27,885 nt of DNA, taken from NCBI GenBank assembly GCA_047608145.1, contig JASGDC010000042.1:1-27885 (forward strand), in the 5' to 3' direction. Every line of letters starts with the position of its first letter. The stretch's first letter is position 1. The position numbers and the translations under genes were made by a program. Below the pieces are notes generated by a model. It had not been told where the DNA came from. It saw nothing but the letters and a program-made list of their open reading frames with translations, and made no database searches. This DNA is from JASGDC01 sp047608145 (GTDB lineage: Bacteria; Actinomycetota; Actinomycetes; Actinomycetales; Micrococcaceae). Positions 13,488-22,927 of this stretch are shown here, piece after piece.

Positions 13488-15036
13488 ATTCTATATCACC
13501 ACGCCAATATACTATGTAAATGATGCGCCACACTTAGGTCATGCATACACTACTGTGGCTGCCGACGTGATAGCACGTTGGAATCGTCAACTTGGTAAAG
13601 ATGTCTGGTTTTTAACTGGAACTGATGAGCATGGTGAAAAGATTATGCGTACTGCACAAGAGCATAACACTACGCCACAAGAATGGTGTGATGACTTAGT
13701 AGAGACAAAGTGGAAACCACTATGGGAACACTTGCAGCTTTCCAACGATGATTTCATTCGTACTACTGATAAACGTCATGAGGCTAAAGTACAGGAATTT
13801 GTGCAAAAGCTTTATGATGAAGGGTATATCTATTCTGGTTCTTTCGAAGGCCCATATTGTGTTGGCTGTGAAGAATTTAAAGTTGAGAGTGAACTAATTG
13901 AAGAAGAAGGGAAACTTTTGTGTCCAATACACAAAAAGCCAGTTGAAAACTTAAAGGAAGAAAACTATTTCTTCAAACTTTCAGCCTTCCAAGATAAGTT
14001 ATTAAAACTTTACGAAGCTAATCCAGATTACATTACTCCTAAAAGTGCACGTAACGAAGTAGTAAGTTTCGTTTCAGATGGTTTGCAAGATTTATCAATT
14101 TCTCGTTCCTCATTCGACTGGGGTGTAAAAGTACCTTGGGATGATTCACAAGTAATTTATGTGTGGGTAGATGCACTGCTTAACTACTGGACTGCTTTAT
14201 CAGATGATGAGGCAAAGTTAGAAAAATTCTTCCCAGCAGATATGCATGTGTTAGGTAAAGATATCTTACGTTTCCATGCAGTAATCTGGCCAGCAATGTT
14301 AATGGCAGCTGGTTTTGAACTCCCTAAGAAGATTGTCACTAACGGCTGGTTACTAGTCGGTGGTGAAAAAATGAGTAAATCTAATCTAACAGGTATTTCG
14401 CCATACGATATCACTAGTCACTTTGGGGTAGATGCTTACCGTTATTACTTTATGCGAGCTTTAGCATTTGGCTCTGACGGTTCATTCTCTTGGGAAGATT
14501 TTACTGCCCGATATAATGCTGAGTTGGCAAATGGTTTAGGCAACCTTGCTTCTCGTGTTTCAGCGATGATTATTAAATACTTTGATGGCACTTTACCAAA
14601 ACCGAGTAAGGAAACTTCACGTGAGATGCAAGTTGAAAGTGTGATTATCGAGGCTATCGAAAATGCAGAAATTGCAATTGATGAAGCTAAAATTAATGAG
14701 GTTTTAGCTGCGATTTGGACCATTGTTGACGAGCTAAACCTATATATCACAGAGCAAGAGCCATGGAAATTAGCAAAAGATGATTCTGAGGATACCCAAG
14801 CTAAGTTAGCGACTACACTATACACAGCTGCTGACGGTTTACGTATTCTTGCTGTGTTATTGCATCCATTTATGCCAGCTGTTACCGAACGTTATTGGGA
14901 GAGTTTAAGCATTGATGAAGATATTGCTGACCAGCGTATCGAGAACTTAATGGCTACTCACAATAAGCTAGTTCCAGGTGAACAGCAGATTGTCAAACCA
15001 AAACCATTGTTCCCGCGTTTGGAAAGTGATAAGTAA
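13477..15036 (+). CDS. metG: Methionine--tRNA ligase
   Basis: This is a 519-residue class I aminoacyl-tRNA synthetase that charges tRNA-Met and initiator tRNA. The HIGH-type motif HLGH is at residues 19-22 and KMSKS at about 298-302. A Cys-x-x-Cys ... Cys-x-x-His set (CVGCEEF, then LLCPIHK) marks a single zinc knuckle in the connective peptide. The C-terminal tRNA-binding dimerisation domain found in some MetRS is absent. The family starts with a short stretch before FYITTPIYYVND, so GTG at 13477 is preferred over an upstream TTG at 13465. AAGGGA lies just upstream with short spacing. It overlaps the DUF4012-type gene by 11 bases and is followed by tatD after two bases, the usual metG-tatD-ksgA-ispE order. 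Confidence 0.96.
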   Translation: MENKFYITTPIYYVNDAPHLGHAYTTVAADVIARWNRQLGKDVWFLTGTDEHGEKIMRTAQEHNTTPQEWCDDLVETKWKPLWEHLQLSNDDFIRTTDKRHEAKVQEFVQKLYDEGYIYSGSFEGPYCVGCEEFKVESELIEEEGKLLCPIHKKPVENLKEENYFFKLSAFQDKLLKLYEANPDYITPKSARNEVVSFVSDGLQDLSISRSSFDWGVKVPWDDSQVIYVWVDALLNYWTALSDDEAKLEKFFPADMHVLGKDILRFHAVIWPAMLMAAGFELPKKIVTNGWLLVGGEKMSKSNLTGISPYDITSHFGVDAYRYYFMRALAFGSDGSFSWEDFTARYNAELANGLGNLASRVSAMIIKYFDGTLPKPSKETSREMQVESVIIEAIENAEIAIDEAKINEVLAAIWTIVDELNLYITEQEPWKLAKDDSEDTQAKLATTLYTAADGLRILAVLLHPFMPAVTERYWESLSIDEDIADQRIENLMATHNKLVPGEQQIVKPKPLFPRLESDK

Positions 15037-15038
15037 CG

Positions 15039-15869
15039 ATGAAATTAGCGCCATTGCCAATGCCGTTACCTGCACCAGTAATTGATAACCATACCCATTA
15101 TGATATGGTGCTGGAAAATCCAGATAAAGAGCTAAAAACAGCTTTGGATGAGGCAGAAACGGTAGGAGTAAGTAAAATCGTCCAAGTTGGCTGTGATGTG
15201 CCAGGTTCAAAGTGGTCAGTTTGGGCTGCTCAGCGTGATCCACGGGTGGTGGCTGCAGTTGCAATTCATCCTAATGAGGCGCCAATTTTGGCTGAAAAAG
15301 ATGAACTTGAAGAAGCATTAGATGAGATTGAAAAGTTAGCTCAAGGGCCACGCGTTGTCGCTATCGGAGAAACTGGTTTAGATTACTTTCGGACTGGCTC
15401 TGAAGGAATAACTGCGCAAAAGACATCTTTTAAAAAGCATATAGAGCTTGCAAAGAAATACGGCAAAACTTTGCAGATTCATGACCGCGATGCTCATAAC
15501 GATATTGTGGAAGTTCTACAAGAAGTAGGTGCTCCAGAACGTACTGTATTCCATTGCTACTCTGGAGATGGCAAATTAGCTGAAATCTGTAATGATAATG
15601 GCTGGTACATGTCATTTGCTGGCACTGTCACTTTTAAGAATGCTCCTAATATCCGTGAAGGATTGCACACTGCTAAACGTGAACTAATTCTTTGTGAAAC
15701 TGATGCACCATTTTTATCACCACACCCATATCGTGGTAAAAAGAACTCTAGCTACATGACTGCAATAACAGCACGTTTTATTGCCGATGAGTTAAATGTT
15801 GATGAAAAAGAAATGTGCGAACAGCTATATAAAAATACAGTAGCTGCCTATGGGGAGTGGGATGCCTAA
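15039..15869 (+). CDS. tatD: TatD-family metal-dependent deoxyribonuclease
   Basis: This is a 276-residue TIM-barrel metallohydrolase. The metal ligands are recognisable: DNHTHYD near the start, the glutamate in GETGLDYFR, the histidine in LQIHDRDAH, the histidine in FHCYSG and the aspartate in ETDAPFL. TatD proteins act as 3'-5' exonucleases or D-aminoacyl-tRNA-related hydrolases in the cytoplasm. The ATG at 15039 starts two bases after the metG stop. The 3' end overlaps ksgA. The gene for a resuscitation-promoting factor that many actinobacteria carry between tatD and ksgA is absent here. Confidence 0.93.
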   Translation: MKLAPLPMPLPAPVIDNHTHYDMVLENPDKELKTALDEAETVGVSKIVQVGCDVPGSKWSVWAAQRDPRVVAAVAIHPNEAPILAEKDELEEALDEIEKLAQGPRVVAIGETGLDYFRTGSEGITAQKTSFKKHIELAKKYGKTLQIHDRDAHNDIVEVLQEVGAPERTVFHCYSGDGKLAEICNDNGWYMSFAGTVTFKNAPNIREGLHTAKRELILCETDAPFLSPHPYRGKKNSSYMTAITARFIADELNVDEKEMCEQLYKNTVAAYGEWDA

Positions 15870-16722
15870 AAATTCTGGGCTGCTAGGTCCGGTTGAAGTG
15901 CGAACTCTTGCTGCTGAGTTAGGAATTATCCCTACCAAAAAACTAGGTCAAAACTTTGTTATTGATCCAAACACTATTCGAAAAATTGTCGAAATTGGCA
16001 AAGTTACTGATGAAGATATTGTTTTAGAAGTAGGCCCAGGGCTTGGGTCATTGACTTTAGGTTTATTAGGTAAAACTCGTGAAGTAGTGGCAGTGGAGCT
16101 AGATGGTAAGTTAGCTGCACAATTACCAGCTACTATCCAAAAGCAACTACCTGAGGCTGTAGATAATATACAAGTAATGCATAAAGATGCAGTTAAAGTT
16201 ACTGAATTACCAAGTGAGCCTACTGCTTTTGTAGCAAACCTACCCTATAACGTAGCAGTGCCTATCTTCTTAAATATTTTAAAGCGATTCAGCAGTATCA
16301 CTCATGGAGTAGTCATGGTACAAAAAGAAGTCGCACAGCGGTTAACCGCATCGCCAAGTAACAAAGTTTACGGTGTACCTACCTTAAAGGCTTCTTGGTA
16401 TGCGGAATTAAAGTATGCTGGTACCGTTGGGAAAAATGTTTTTTGGCCAGCTCCGCGTATTGACTCAGGTTTGGTGTTTTTTGAACGCAAAGCTAATCCA
16501 TATCCAGAAAAAATTAGAGATTCAGTATTCGAACTAATAGATATGGCATTTTCACAACGCCGGAAGACTATCCGTACTGCAATTAACAATTGGAATAAAA
16601 AATATCCGGAACGGAATATCAATACCAATAGGCTAGAATTAGATTTGAGTAAACGTCCAGAACAGCTTATCTTAACGGATTTTGTAGCAATGATTGAGAT
16701 GGATAATCATGCAACAGGTTAA
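15862..16722 (+). CDS. ksgA: 16S rRNA (adenine1518-N6/adenine1519-N6)-dimethyltransferase
   Basis: This 286-residue SAM-dependent enzyme dimethylates the two adjacent adenines near the 3' end of 16S rRNA during small-subunit assembly. KKLGQNFVID near residues 25-34, the SAM loop EVGPGLGSLT (56-65) and the catalytic NLPYN (126-130) are in place. FSQRRKTIRTAINNW near the C-terminus is the family signature. Two ATGs are possible, at 15850 and 15862. The Shine-Dalgarno GGGGAG at 15852-15857 lies between them and favours 15862. It overlaps the end of tatD by eight bases and the start of ispE by 14, so expression is coupled along the run. Confidence 0.95.
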   Translation: MPKNSGLLGPVEVRTLAAELGIIPTKKLGQNFVIDPNTIRKIVEIGKVTDEDIVLEVGPGLGSLTLGLLGKTREVVAVELDGKLAAQLPATIQKQLPEAVDNIQVMHKDAVKVTELPSEPTAFVANLPYNVAVPIFLNILKRFSSITHGVVMVQKEVAQRLTASPSNKVYGVPTLKASWYAELKYAGTVGKNVFWPAPRIDSGLVFFERKANPYPEKIRDSVFELIDMAFSQRRKTIRTAINNWNKKYPERNINTNRLELDLSKRPEQLILTDFVAMIEMDNHATG

Positions 16723-17623
16723 TAAAGTGATTGCAAGCGCACCAGGCAAAGTTAATTTAAGTCTAGGAGTAGGGCAAAAACGTCAAGATGGTTACCATGA
16801 GCTAGATACAGTATTCCAAGCTGTTAGTTTACGTGAGACTATCACTCTTACCCGTTCTGAAAAAACTAAACTATCTATCACAGCAGCCCCTGGAATTGAT
16901 ATTTTCGGAGTGCCGCTTGATGATAATAATTTGGTATACAAAGCTGTAGCGCGAATTGCAAAATTAGCAGAAAATCCCACTAATGTGCATATTCACACTT
17001 ATAAAGAAATTCCAGTGGCTGGTGGTATGGCTGGTGGTTCAGCTGATGCAGCTGCAGCGTTACTCGCTGCTAATGCACTATTTGATACTAAACTCACAAA
17101 ACAACAACTTAATTACCATGCAGCACAATTAGGTGCAGATGTACCTTTTGCACTACAAGGTAATACTGCACGTGGTTTCTCAAAAGGTGATCAATTAGTA
17201 GATGTCTTGTGTCGTTCGACACTTAATCTGGTCATGGTTACTAGTTCTGGTGGTCTATCAACTCCAGATGTATTTAAACGTTTTGATGAGCAAACAAAGT
17301 CTGGTCATGAAATGTTTAATCCAACTAAATTATTGCAAGCAATACAAACAGCTAACCCATATGAAATTGCCGAATATATGGGTAATGATTTGGAGTCAGC
17401 AGCTTTGGATATTCGTCCAGAACTTCAAGATATCTTACGGTTAGAGCGTACTCACCCAGCTGTTTTGCGGGCTATGGTGTCAGGCTCAGGTCCTACGATT
17501 ATGTTAGTTACATCAAGTGCTGAACATGCAGTTGAACTATGTGCGGAGCTAGAGAGAAAAGGACTTGTGGTCATTCAATGTTCCACTCCAGGTGACGGTG
17601 CAAGGATTGAGGATAGTGAGTAA
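16709..17623 (+). CDS. ispE: 4-diphosphocytidyl-2-C-methyl-D-erythritol kinase
   Basis: This 304-residue GHMP-family kinase phosphorylates CDP-methylerythritol in the non-mevalonate (MEP) isoprenoid pathway. SAPGKVNLSLGVG with DGYHELDTVFQAV opens the protein. The ATP loop PVAGGMAGGSADAAAALLA and the GADVPFALQG active-site segment follow. The ATG at 16709 starts inside the last codons of ksgA, with GATGGA six bases upstream. An upstream TTG at 16694 is less likely. The stop overlaps the ABC-F start (TAATG). The MEP pathway marks the organism as using bacterial-type isoprenoid synthesis; no other MEP gene is in the window. Confidence 0.95.
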   Translation: MQQVNKVIASAPGKVNLSLGVGQKRQDGYHELDTVFQAVSLRETITLTRSEKTKLSITAAPGIDIFGVPLDDNNLVYKAVARIAKLAENPTNVHIHTYKEIPVAGGMAGGSADAAAALLAANALFDTKLTKQQLNYHAAQLGADVPFALQGNTARGFSKGDQLVDVLCRSTLNLVMVTSSGGLSTPDVFKRFDEQTKSGHEMFNPTKLLQAIQTANPYEIAEYMGNDLESAALDIRPELQDILRLERTHPAVLRAMVSGSGPTIMLVTSSAEHAVELCAELERKGLVVIQCSTPGDGARIEDSE

Positions 17624-19401
17624 TGGCTCATTTACTTGGTGCAGAAAATTTACATTTAGAATACCCTACCCAACAGGTTTTTGATTCAGTAAGTCTTGGT
17701 GTTGAAGAAGGTGATCGTATTGGTATTGTGGGGCGTAATGGTGATGGTAAATCTAGTTTATTAGGATTACTCGCTGGCAAAATTGAACCACAAGATGGGC
17801 AGGTTACTGCTCGAAAAGGTTTACGTTTTGGTGTCTTAACTCAAGAAGATAATCTTGATGAAACTAAAACTGTTGGTGCTGAAATTGTAGGAGGTCGTCC
17901 AGATTATGAATGGGCTTCCAATCCTAAAATTCGTGATGTAATTCAGGGCTTAGTTTCTGATATTTCGCGCGATACACTAATTAACGAACTAAGTGGTGGT
18001 CAACGCCGTCGAGTAGCCTTAGCAAGATTATTAGTTAATGATTGGGATTTAATTGCTTTTGATGAGCCCACTAACCACCTGGATGTTGAAGGTATTGCTT
18101 GGCTTGCAAATCATATTAAAAATCGCTGGCCTAAAAATGCAGGTGGGTTGTTATTAATTACCCACGATCGTTGGTTTTTGGATGAAATTTGTAACAAGAC
18201 ATGGGAAGTCCACGATGGCATGGTCGAACCTTTTGAAGGCGGCTATGCCGCTTATATTTTGCAACAAGTAGAACGTGATCGAGTTGCTAGGACTAAAGAA
18301 CTGAAGCGTCGTAATTTACAACGCAAAGAATTAGCATGGTTACGCCGTGGTGCACCTGCACGAACTTCAAAACCGAAGTTCCGCATGGATGCAGCAAAAG
18401 AATTAACTTCAGATGTACCACAATTTCGTAACCCACTTGAACTAAAACGCATGGCCGTAGCTCGTCTTGGAAAAACTGTCGTCGATATTGAAGATGTCAG
18501 TGTAGCTTTTGAGGGTAAAACAATTTTAAATGGTATTACTTGGTGGTTAGCGCCAGGAGAGCGTACTGGAGTACTAGGAGCTAATGGTGCTGGTAAGTCT
18601 ACTTTATTAGGTTTGATTTGCAATACTGTACAGCCGACTTCAGGCCGAGTTAAGACTGGTAAAACAGTGAAGATTGGTTTGCTTGACCAACAGTTTTCCC
18701 AATTAAAAGATATTGGAACGGATCGAGTTCGTGAAGTATTAGCTCGTTATAAAACTACATTTAATGTAGATGGAAAAAACTTAACTCCAGCACAGCTATT
18801 AGAGCGTTTAGGTTTTATAAAAACTCATTTATCGTCTTATGTTCAAGATTTATCAGGTGGACAAAAACGTAGGTTGCAAATTCTGATGCTCTTACTTGCT
18901 GAACCAAATGTGATTGTACTTGATGAGCCTACTAACGATGTAGATTCAGAGATGCTTTCAGCCTTAGAAGACCTGCTAGACTCTTGGCCAGGTACTTTGA
19001 TTGTGGTATCGCATGATCGTTATTTGCTCGAGCGAGTAACTGATCAGCAATATGCTATCTTGGGTGGTAAGTTACGGCATCTACCGGGTGGTATTGAGGA
19101 ATATTTAAAACTTAGCAAAGCTAAATCAAAAGCTGAAAAAAGCAATGGTGCTACTAAAGAAAAACAGCCAAGTAAAGTTTCTGGAGCCAAGCGTCGTACT
19201 ATAACTAAAGAAATAGCTGCTATTGAGCGCAAAATTGCGAAACTCAATGACAAAATTGAAGTAGTGCATGCACAAATGGCGGAGCATGACCAGAGTGACT
19301 ATGCTGGCTTAATGGAATATACCAATAAACTTAATGAACATAAAGACGAAATCGATGTTTTGGAAGAACGTTGGTTGGAACTCTCTGAAGAAATTGATTA
19401 G
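17623..19401 (+). CDS. ABC-F family ATPase (Uup-like)
   Basis: This is a 592-residue soluble protein with two ATP-binding domains and no membrane part. Walker A motifs are GRNGDGKSS (37-45) and GANGAGKST (second domain). The LSGGQ signatures are at about 123-127 and 410-414. Walker B motifs are LIAFDEPTNHLD and VIVLDEPTNDVD. A linker rich in arginine (RRNLQRKELAWLRRGAPART, family-typical) joins the domains. The last 60 residues form a charged coiled coil like that of Uup. ABC-F proteins act on ribosomes or, for Uup, affect DNA metabolism and ribosome assembly. In this position after ispE it is a conserved actinobacterial gene. Antibiotic protection cannot be claimed from sequence. Confidence 0.92.
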   Translation: MAHLLGAENLHLEYPTQQVFDSVSLGVEEGDRIGIVGRNGDGKSSLLGLLAGKIEPQDGQVTARKGLRFGVLTQEDNLDETKTVGAEIVGGRPDYEWASNPKIRDVIQGLVSDISRDTLINELSGGQRRRVALARLLVNDWDLIAFDEPTNHLDVEGIAWLANHIKNRWPKNAGGLLLITHDRWFLDEICNKTWEVHDGMVEPFEGGYAAYILQQVERDRVARTKELKRRNLQRKELAWLRRGAPARTSKPKFRMDAAKELTSDVPQFRNPLELKRMAVARLGKTVVDIEDVSVAFEGKTILNGITWWLAPGERTGVLGANGAGKSTLLGLICNTVQPTSGRVKTGKTVKIGLLDQQFSQLKDIGTDRVREVLARYKTTFNVDGKNLTPAQLLERLGFIKTHLSSYVQDLSGGQKRRLQILMLLLAEPNVIVLDEPTNDVDSEMLSALEDLLDSWPGTLIVVSHDRYLLERVTDQQYAILGGKLRHLPGGIEEYLKLSKAKSKAEKSNGATKEKQPSKVSGAKRRTITKEIAAIERKIAKLNDKIEVVHAQMAEHDQSDYAGLMEYTNKLNEHKDEIDVLEERWLELSEEID

Positions 19402-19419
19402 CGGTTAATACTTCGTTTA

Positions 19420-20169
19420 TTAGTTACTATTCTGCTTAAAATGGTGCATTAGAGAACGAACTGCAGCAGCACCAGCACGGTTTGCACCAACTGTAGATTG
19501 TGATGGGCCAAAACCAATCAAGTTAATCCTTGGATTTGCTAAGACTTGAGTGCCCTTTACTAAAATTCCACCAGCTGAGTTTTGTAAGTGTAATGGAGCT
19601 AAGTGTTTTAAATATGCACGGAAACCGGTAGCCCAAAGGATTGCATCAACTTCAGTTAGGCTGCCACTACTCTCTCTGACACCTTTAGGCTCGATAGTAG
19701 TAAACATTTCTCTTCTATCGAGAGCACCACGTTCTTTAGCTGCTAGTGCGTAAGGAGTCCATGCTAATCCAGTATATGAAACAATACTGCGGCTTGGTTT
19801 ACCTGCTTCTACATCTGCAGTAACCTTTCGAATAACTTCACGACCTTCAGTTTCTGGACGAAAGTCACCACCATGGAAGATAGGTTCGCTACGGGTATAC
19901 CAATATACGGTACCTACTCGAGAGATTTCTTCTAATTGTTGTAGCGCAGAAATGCCACTACCGACTACTGCAACTTTCTTATCTCTGAATTCTTCATTAC
20001 TGACGTAATCTTTAGTGTGCAGTTGCTTTCCTTGAAAAGTTTTGCTTCCAGGGTAACTTGGTAAAACTGGGTTGTTCCAAGTTCCCGTTGCATTGATGAT
20101 TGCTTTTGTGTGCCAAGTACCTTTAGAAGTTTTTATGATCCTAACTTTTATGCAATTAATTTTAGACTC
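19420..20169 (-). pseudogene. 5'-truncated flavin-containing monooxygenase/NAD(P)-FAD oxidoreductase
   Basis: An uninterrupted minus-strand frame of 249 codons runs from 20169 to the stop at 19420. It has no usable start at its 5' end and is preceded directly by TGA (20170-20172). The protein reads as the C-terminal two thirds of an FMO/Trk-type flavoprotein: AIINATGTWNNPVLP, then the second nucleotide-binding motif KVAVVGSGISALQQ, and near the end VDAILWATGFRAYLKHL. The first ~110 residues, with the FAD-binding Gly-x-Gly-x-x-Gly, are missing. An internal ATG at 19707 would give only a 95-residue fragment. The loss looks like a recent deletion, because no internal stops have accumulated. Stem-loop copy B lies about 65 bases beyond the break. 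Confidence 0.8.
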
Positions 20170-20233
20170 TCAACCTAAACCCGAGTAGTAGTGGCTAACC
20201 CCGTGGTTACTGTCCCCAACATTATTTCCTTTT

Positions 20234-20321
20234 AGTTATCTACGGTATTCCTTAAGTTTTTCTGGTTTCCTGTCGAAATTACACCTGGAAACCAGAAAAA
20301 AGTCAGGAAATAGGGTAACTA
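20234..20321 (+). repeat. Stem-loop element, copy B
   Basis: Three nested helices are visible: TAGTTATC (20233-20240) / GGTAACTA (20314-20321); TTCCT (20248-20252) / AGGAA (20305-20309); and a perfect 14-bp stem TTTTTCTGGTTTCC (20257-20270) / GGAAACCAGAAAAA (20287-20300) with a 16-nt loop containing AAATTACA. The core matches copy A at 81-139 in layout, loop length and loop core; the inner stems differ at two pairs, both compensated. It sits between the broken flavoprotein gene and the tRNA promoter. Confidence 0.65.
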
Positions 20322-20387
20322 TTGTATGGCTGCGAATGTTAGCTAGGTAAGTAGTAATAGATAGTTAAAACTTACCTTATTTAGGAT

Positions 20388-20416
20388 TTAGTTATTAGCG
20401 ATTTTTTGCGTATAAT
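20388..20416 (+). promoter_or_regulatory. Promoter of tRNA-Gln (and perhaps glmU-prs)
   Basis: A consensus -10 TATAAT lies at 20411-20416, with TTAGTT at the -35 position (20388-20393) and a 17-base spacer. The predicted start is about 25 bases before the mature tRNA. No terminator separates the tRNA from glmU, so read-through is likely. Confidence 0.6.
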
Positions 20417-20446
20417 GAGATTTGTGCGTTAATGAATAGCGCACGT

Positions 20447-20516
20447 TCCGCCATAGTGTAACGGCAGCACATCGGCCTTTGAAGCCGCTGGTCTAGGTTC
20501 GAATCCTGGTGGCGGA
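20447..20516 (+). tRNA. tRNA-Gln (UUG)
   Basis: The acceptor arms TCCGCCA (20447-20453) and TGGCGGA (20510-20516) pair perfectly. The anticodon loop CTTTGAA gives anticodon TTG, which reads CAA. The T arm CTAGG-TTCGAAT-CCTGG is normal. The CCA end is not encoded. The D loop is short, making the gene only 70 nt, and the outermost anticodon-stem pair is a T-C mismatch. tRNA-Gln just before glmU is a conserved actinobacterial arrangement. Confidence 0.93.
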
Positions 20517-20543
20517 ACTTAACTTTCACTAACTGGAGTGTAT

Positions 20544-21944
20544 ATGGGACATAAGCCTATAGCAATTGTTCTACTTGCTGCTGGTTCTGGAACCAGAATG
20601 AAGTCAAAGAAGCCTAAAGTAATTCACGAAATCAGCGGTTTTTCCATGTTGCAACATGCATTGGATACTGCTATAGCTCTAAATCCTGAAAAACTTGTTA
20701 CTGTCGTAAAACATGAGCGAGACCTTATTGAATCTCATGTACTTAATCATAACCCAGAAGTGTTAATCGCAGACCAAGGTGATGTGCCAGGTACCGGCAG
20801 TGCAGTGGAAGCTGGTTTAGCTAAACTTGGTAATTTTGAAGGTACTGTAATTGTTACTTATGGTGATGTGCCATTGCTTACTACTGAACTTCTTGAAGAG
20901 ATTGTAGCATTTCACGAAGCTGAAAAGAGTAGCGCGACAGTTCTTACCTCAGTTATAGATAACCCTACTGGTTATGGTCGATTGATTCGTGAAGATGATG
21001 GTAGCGTATCAGGTATTGTAGAGCACAAAGATGCTACTGAAGATCAGCTTAAAGTCCAAGAAGTAAACTCTGGTATTAATGTTTTTGACGCTGACGCATT
21101 GCGCGAAGCACTTAACGATATTGGTACTGATAATTCACAAGGCGAAAAGTACCTAACTGACGCTCTTGCAGTTATTAAAGAAAAAGGTAAGCACGTAGCT
21201 GCGTTTGTCGGTGATGATCCATGGCAGACTGAAGGTGCAAATGATCGTGCACAGCTTGCTACATTAGCACTTGAGTTAAATAAGCGAATCTTAACTGAAC
21301 ACATGAAAGCTGGAGTAACTATCATTGATCCTAACTCTACTTTCATTGATAAGGGAGTAAAGATTGGTCAAGATGTCACTATCTACCCTGGTACCCAAAT
21401 TTTGGGTAAGACAGTGATTGGTGACGATACCAAGATTGGACCAGACACTACTCTTCGCGATATGGAGATTGGAGAAGGCGTAGAAATTATCCGCACACAT
21501 GGTTCAGAATCTAAGATTGAAGATGGTGCTAGTGTAGGCCCATTCTCCTATATCCGCCCTAAGACTTCATTAAAAGCAAAAGGTAAAATTGGCACCTATG
21601 TAGAGACAAAAGGTTCTACTATTGGTGAAGGCTCAAAAGTTCCACATCTTTCATATATAGGCGATGCTGAAATTGGCAAAAATACTAATATCGGTGCTGG
21701 AGCAATTACTGCTAACTACGACGGTGTTAATAAAAATAAGACTATTGTCGGTAATGATGTAAAGACTGGTTCCGGCTCAATATTCGTAGCTCCAGTACAT
21801 ATTGAAGATAACACTTACACCGGTGCCGGAGCAGTAATTAAGAAGGACGTGCCAGAAGGCTCGTTAGCAGTTTCAGATTTCAAACAAAGAAATATTGAAG
21901 GTTGGGTAGAGTCATCTAGCCCTGTTACGAAAGGTAAGCCATGA
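20544..21944 (+). CDS. glmU: Bifunctional UDP-N-acetylglucosamine pyrophosphorylase/glucosamine-1-phosphate N-acetyltransferase
   Basis: This 466-residue enzyme makes UDP-GlcNAc, the precursor of peptidoglycan and other wall glycans. The N-terminal uridylyltransferase domain begins with LLAAGSGTRMKSKKPK. The middle holds GYGRLIRE and EVNSGI. From about residue 255 a left-handed beta-helix of hexapeptide repeats carries the acetyltransferase (GPFSYIRPKTSLKAKGKIG, HLSYIGDAEIG, GAGAITANYDG). The length is normal. The ATG at 20544 follows GGAG by five bases; a GTG two codons earlier is less well placed. Its stop overlaps the prs start (ATGA), so the two are coupled. Confidence 0.96.
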   Translation: MGHKPIAIVLLAAGSGTRMKSKKPKVIHEISGFSMLQHALDTAIALNPEKLVTVVKHERDLIESHVLNHNPEVLIADQGDVPGTGSAVEAGLAKLGNFEGTVIVTYGDVPLLTTELLEEIVAFHEAEKSSATVLTSVIDNPTGYGRLIREDDGSVSGIVEHKDATEDQLKVQEVNSGINVFDADALREALNDIGTDNSQGEKYLTDALAVIKEKGKHVAAFVGDDPWQTEGANDRAQLATLALELNKRILTEHMKAGVTIIDPNSTFIDKGVKIGQDVTIYPGTQILGKTVIGDDTKIGPDTTLRDMEIGEGVEIIRTHGSESKIEDGASVGPFSYIRPKTSLKAKGKIGTYVETKGSTIGEGSKVPHLSYIGDAEIGKNTNIGAGAITANYDGVNKNKTIVGNDVKTGSGSIFVAPVHIEDNTYTGAGAVIKKDVPEGSLAVSDFKQRNIEGWVESSSPVTKGKP

Positions 21945-22921
21945 GCAAGACACCAAACTCAGGTGAACGTCGTTTAGTATTGGTATCGGGTCGTGCCCAT
22001 CCAGAACTTGCTGAGCGAGTAGCAAAGGAGCTAGACGTACCGTTATTACCAACGACGTCATATGATTTTGCTAATGGTGAGATTTACGTCCGTTTTGATG
22101 AAACAATCCGTGGTGCTGATGTATTCGTGATTCAGTCACACCCAGCTCCCATCAACCAATGGTTGATGGAACAGCTCCTGATGGTTGATTCACTAAAACG
22201 AGCTTCTGCAAGGTCGATTACAGTCGTATCGCCTTTTTATCCATACGCTCGTCAGGATAAGAAACATAGTGGCCGTGAGCCAATCTCAGCCCGATTAATT
22301 GCTGATTTATATAAAACTGCTGGTGCAGATCGCCTTATGTCTGTTGATTTACATAGTTCACAGGCACAAGGCTTTTTTGATGGCCCGGTAGATCACCTTT
22401 GGGCGATGACATTACTTTGTGATTATGTAAAGACACGTGTTGATTTAGATAATGTAACAGTAGTTTCTCCAGACACTGGCCGTGTGCGCATGTCAGAGCG
22501 TTGGGCAGAGCTACTAGGTGATTGCCCATTAGCTTTTGTGCACAAAACTCGTGATCATACTCGTCCAAATCAGGCGGTTTCTAACCGTGTAGTGGGTAAA
22601 GTTAAAGGTCGTAACTGTATCTTGATTGATGACATGATTGACACTGCTGGCACAATTTCTGGTGGTGCTAAAATCTTGCTTGATGAAGGTGCAAAAGATG
22701 TAACCATTGTCTCTACACATGGCGTACTTTCAGATCCTGCTACTGAGCGTCTAAAAAATTCTGGTGCTAAAGAAATAATCGTTACCGATACTTTACCTAT
22801 TCCAGAAGACAAACGTTTCGATGGTTTGACGGTGCTGTCTATTTCTCCAGTAATCTCTGATGCAATTCGCGCAGTTTACGAAGAAGATTCAGTTACTGAG
22901 CTATTTGACGGACAACCATAA
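21941..22921 (+). CDS. prs: Ribose-phosphate pyrophosphokinase (PRPP synthetase)
   Basis: This 326-residue enzyme converts ribose 5-phosphate and ATP into PRPP for nucleotides, histidine, tryptophan and NAD. The class I features are clear: SYDFANGEIYVRFDE, FYPYARQDKK, the metal-binding DLHSSQAQGFF and the PRPP-binding loop CILIDDMIDTAGTISGGA. It starts in an ATGA overlap with glmU. In many actinobacteria it is followed on the same strand by rplY and pth; here two minus-strand genes are wedged in. Its stop is only six bases from the stop of the converging glycosyltransferase gene, so the transcripts must overlap. Confidence 0.96.
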   Translation: MSKTPNSGERRLVLVSGRAHPELAERVAKELDVPLLPTTSYDFANGEIYVRFDETIRGADVFVIQSHPAPINQWLMEQLLMVDSLKRASARSITVVSPFYPYARQDKKHSGREPISARLIADLYKTAGADRLMSVDLHSSQAQGFFDGPVDHLWAMTLLCDYVKTRVDLDNVTVVSPDTGRVRMSERWAELLGDCPLAFVHKTRDHTRPNQAVSNRVVGKVKGRNCILIDDMIDTAGTISGGAKILLDEGAKDVTIVSTHGVLSDPATERLKNSGAKEIIVTDTLPIPEDKRFDGLTVLSISPVISDAIRAVYEEDSVTELFDGQP

Positions 22922-22927
22922 GTAATT

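Noticed and set aside
17623..19401. Antibiotic-resistance ABC-F protein
   Set aside because: The location after ispE and the Uup-like coiled-coil end fit a conserved housekeeping ABC-F. Nothing marks it as a ribosomal-protection resistance factor.
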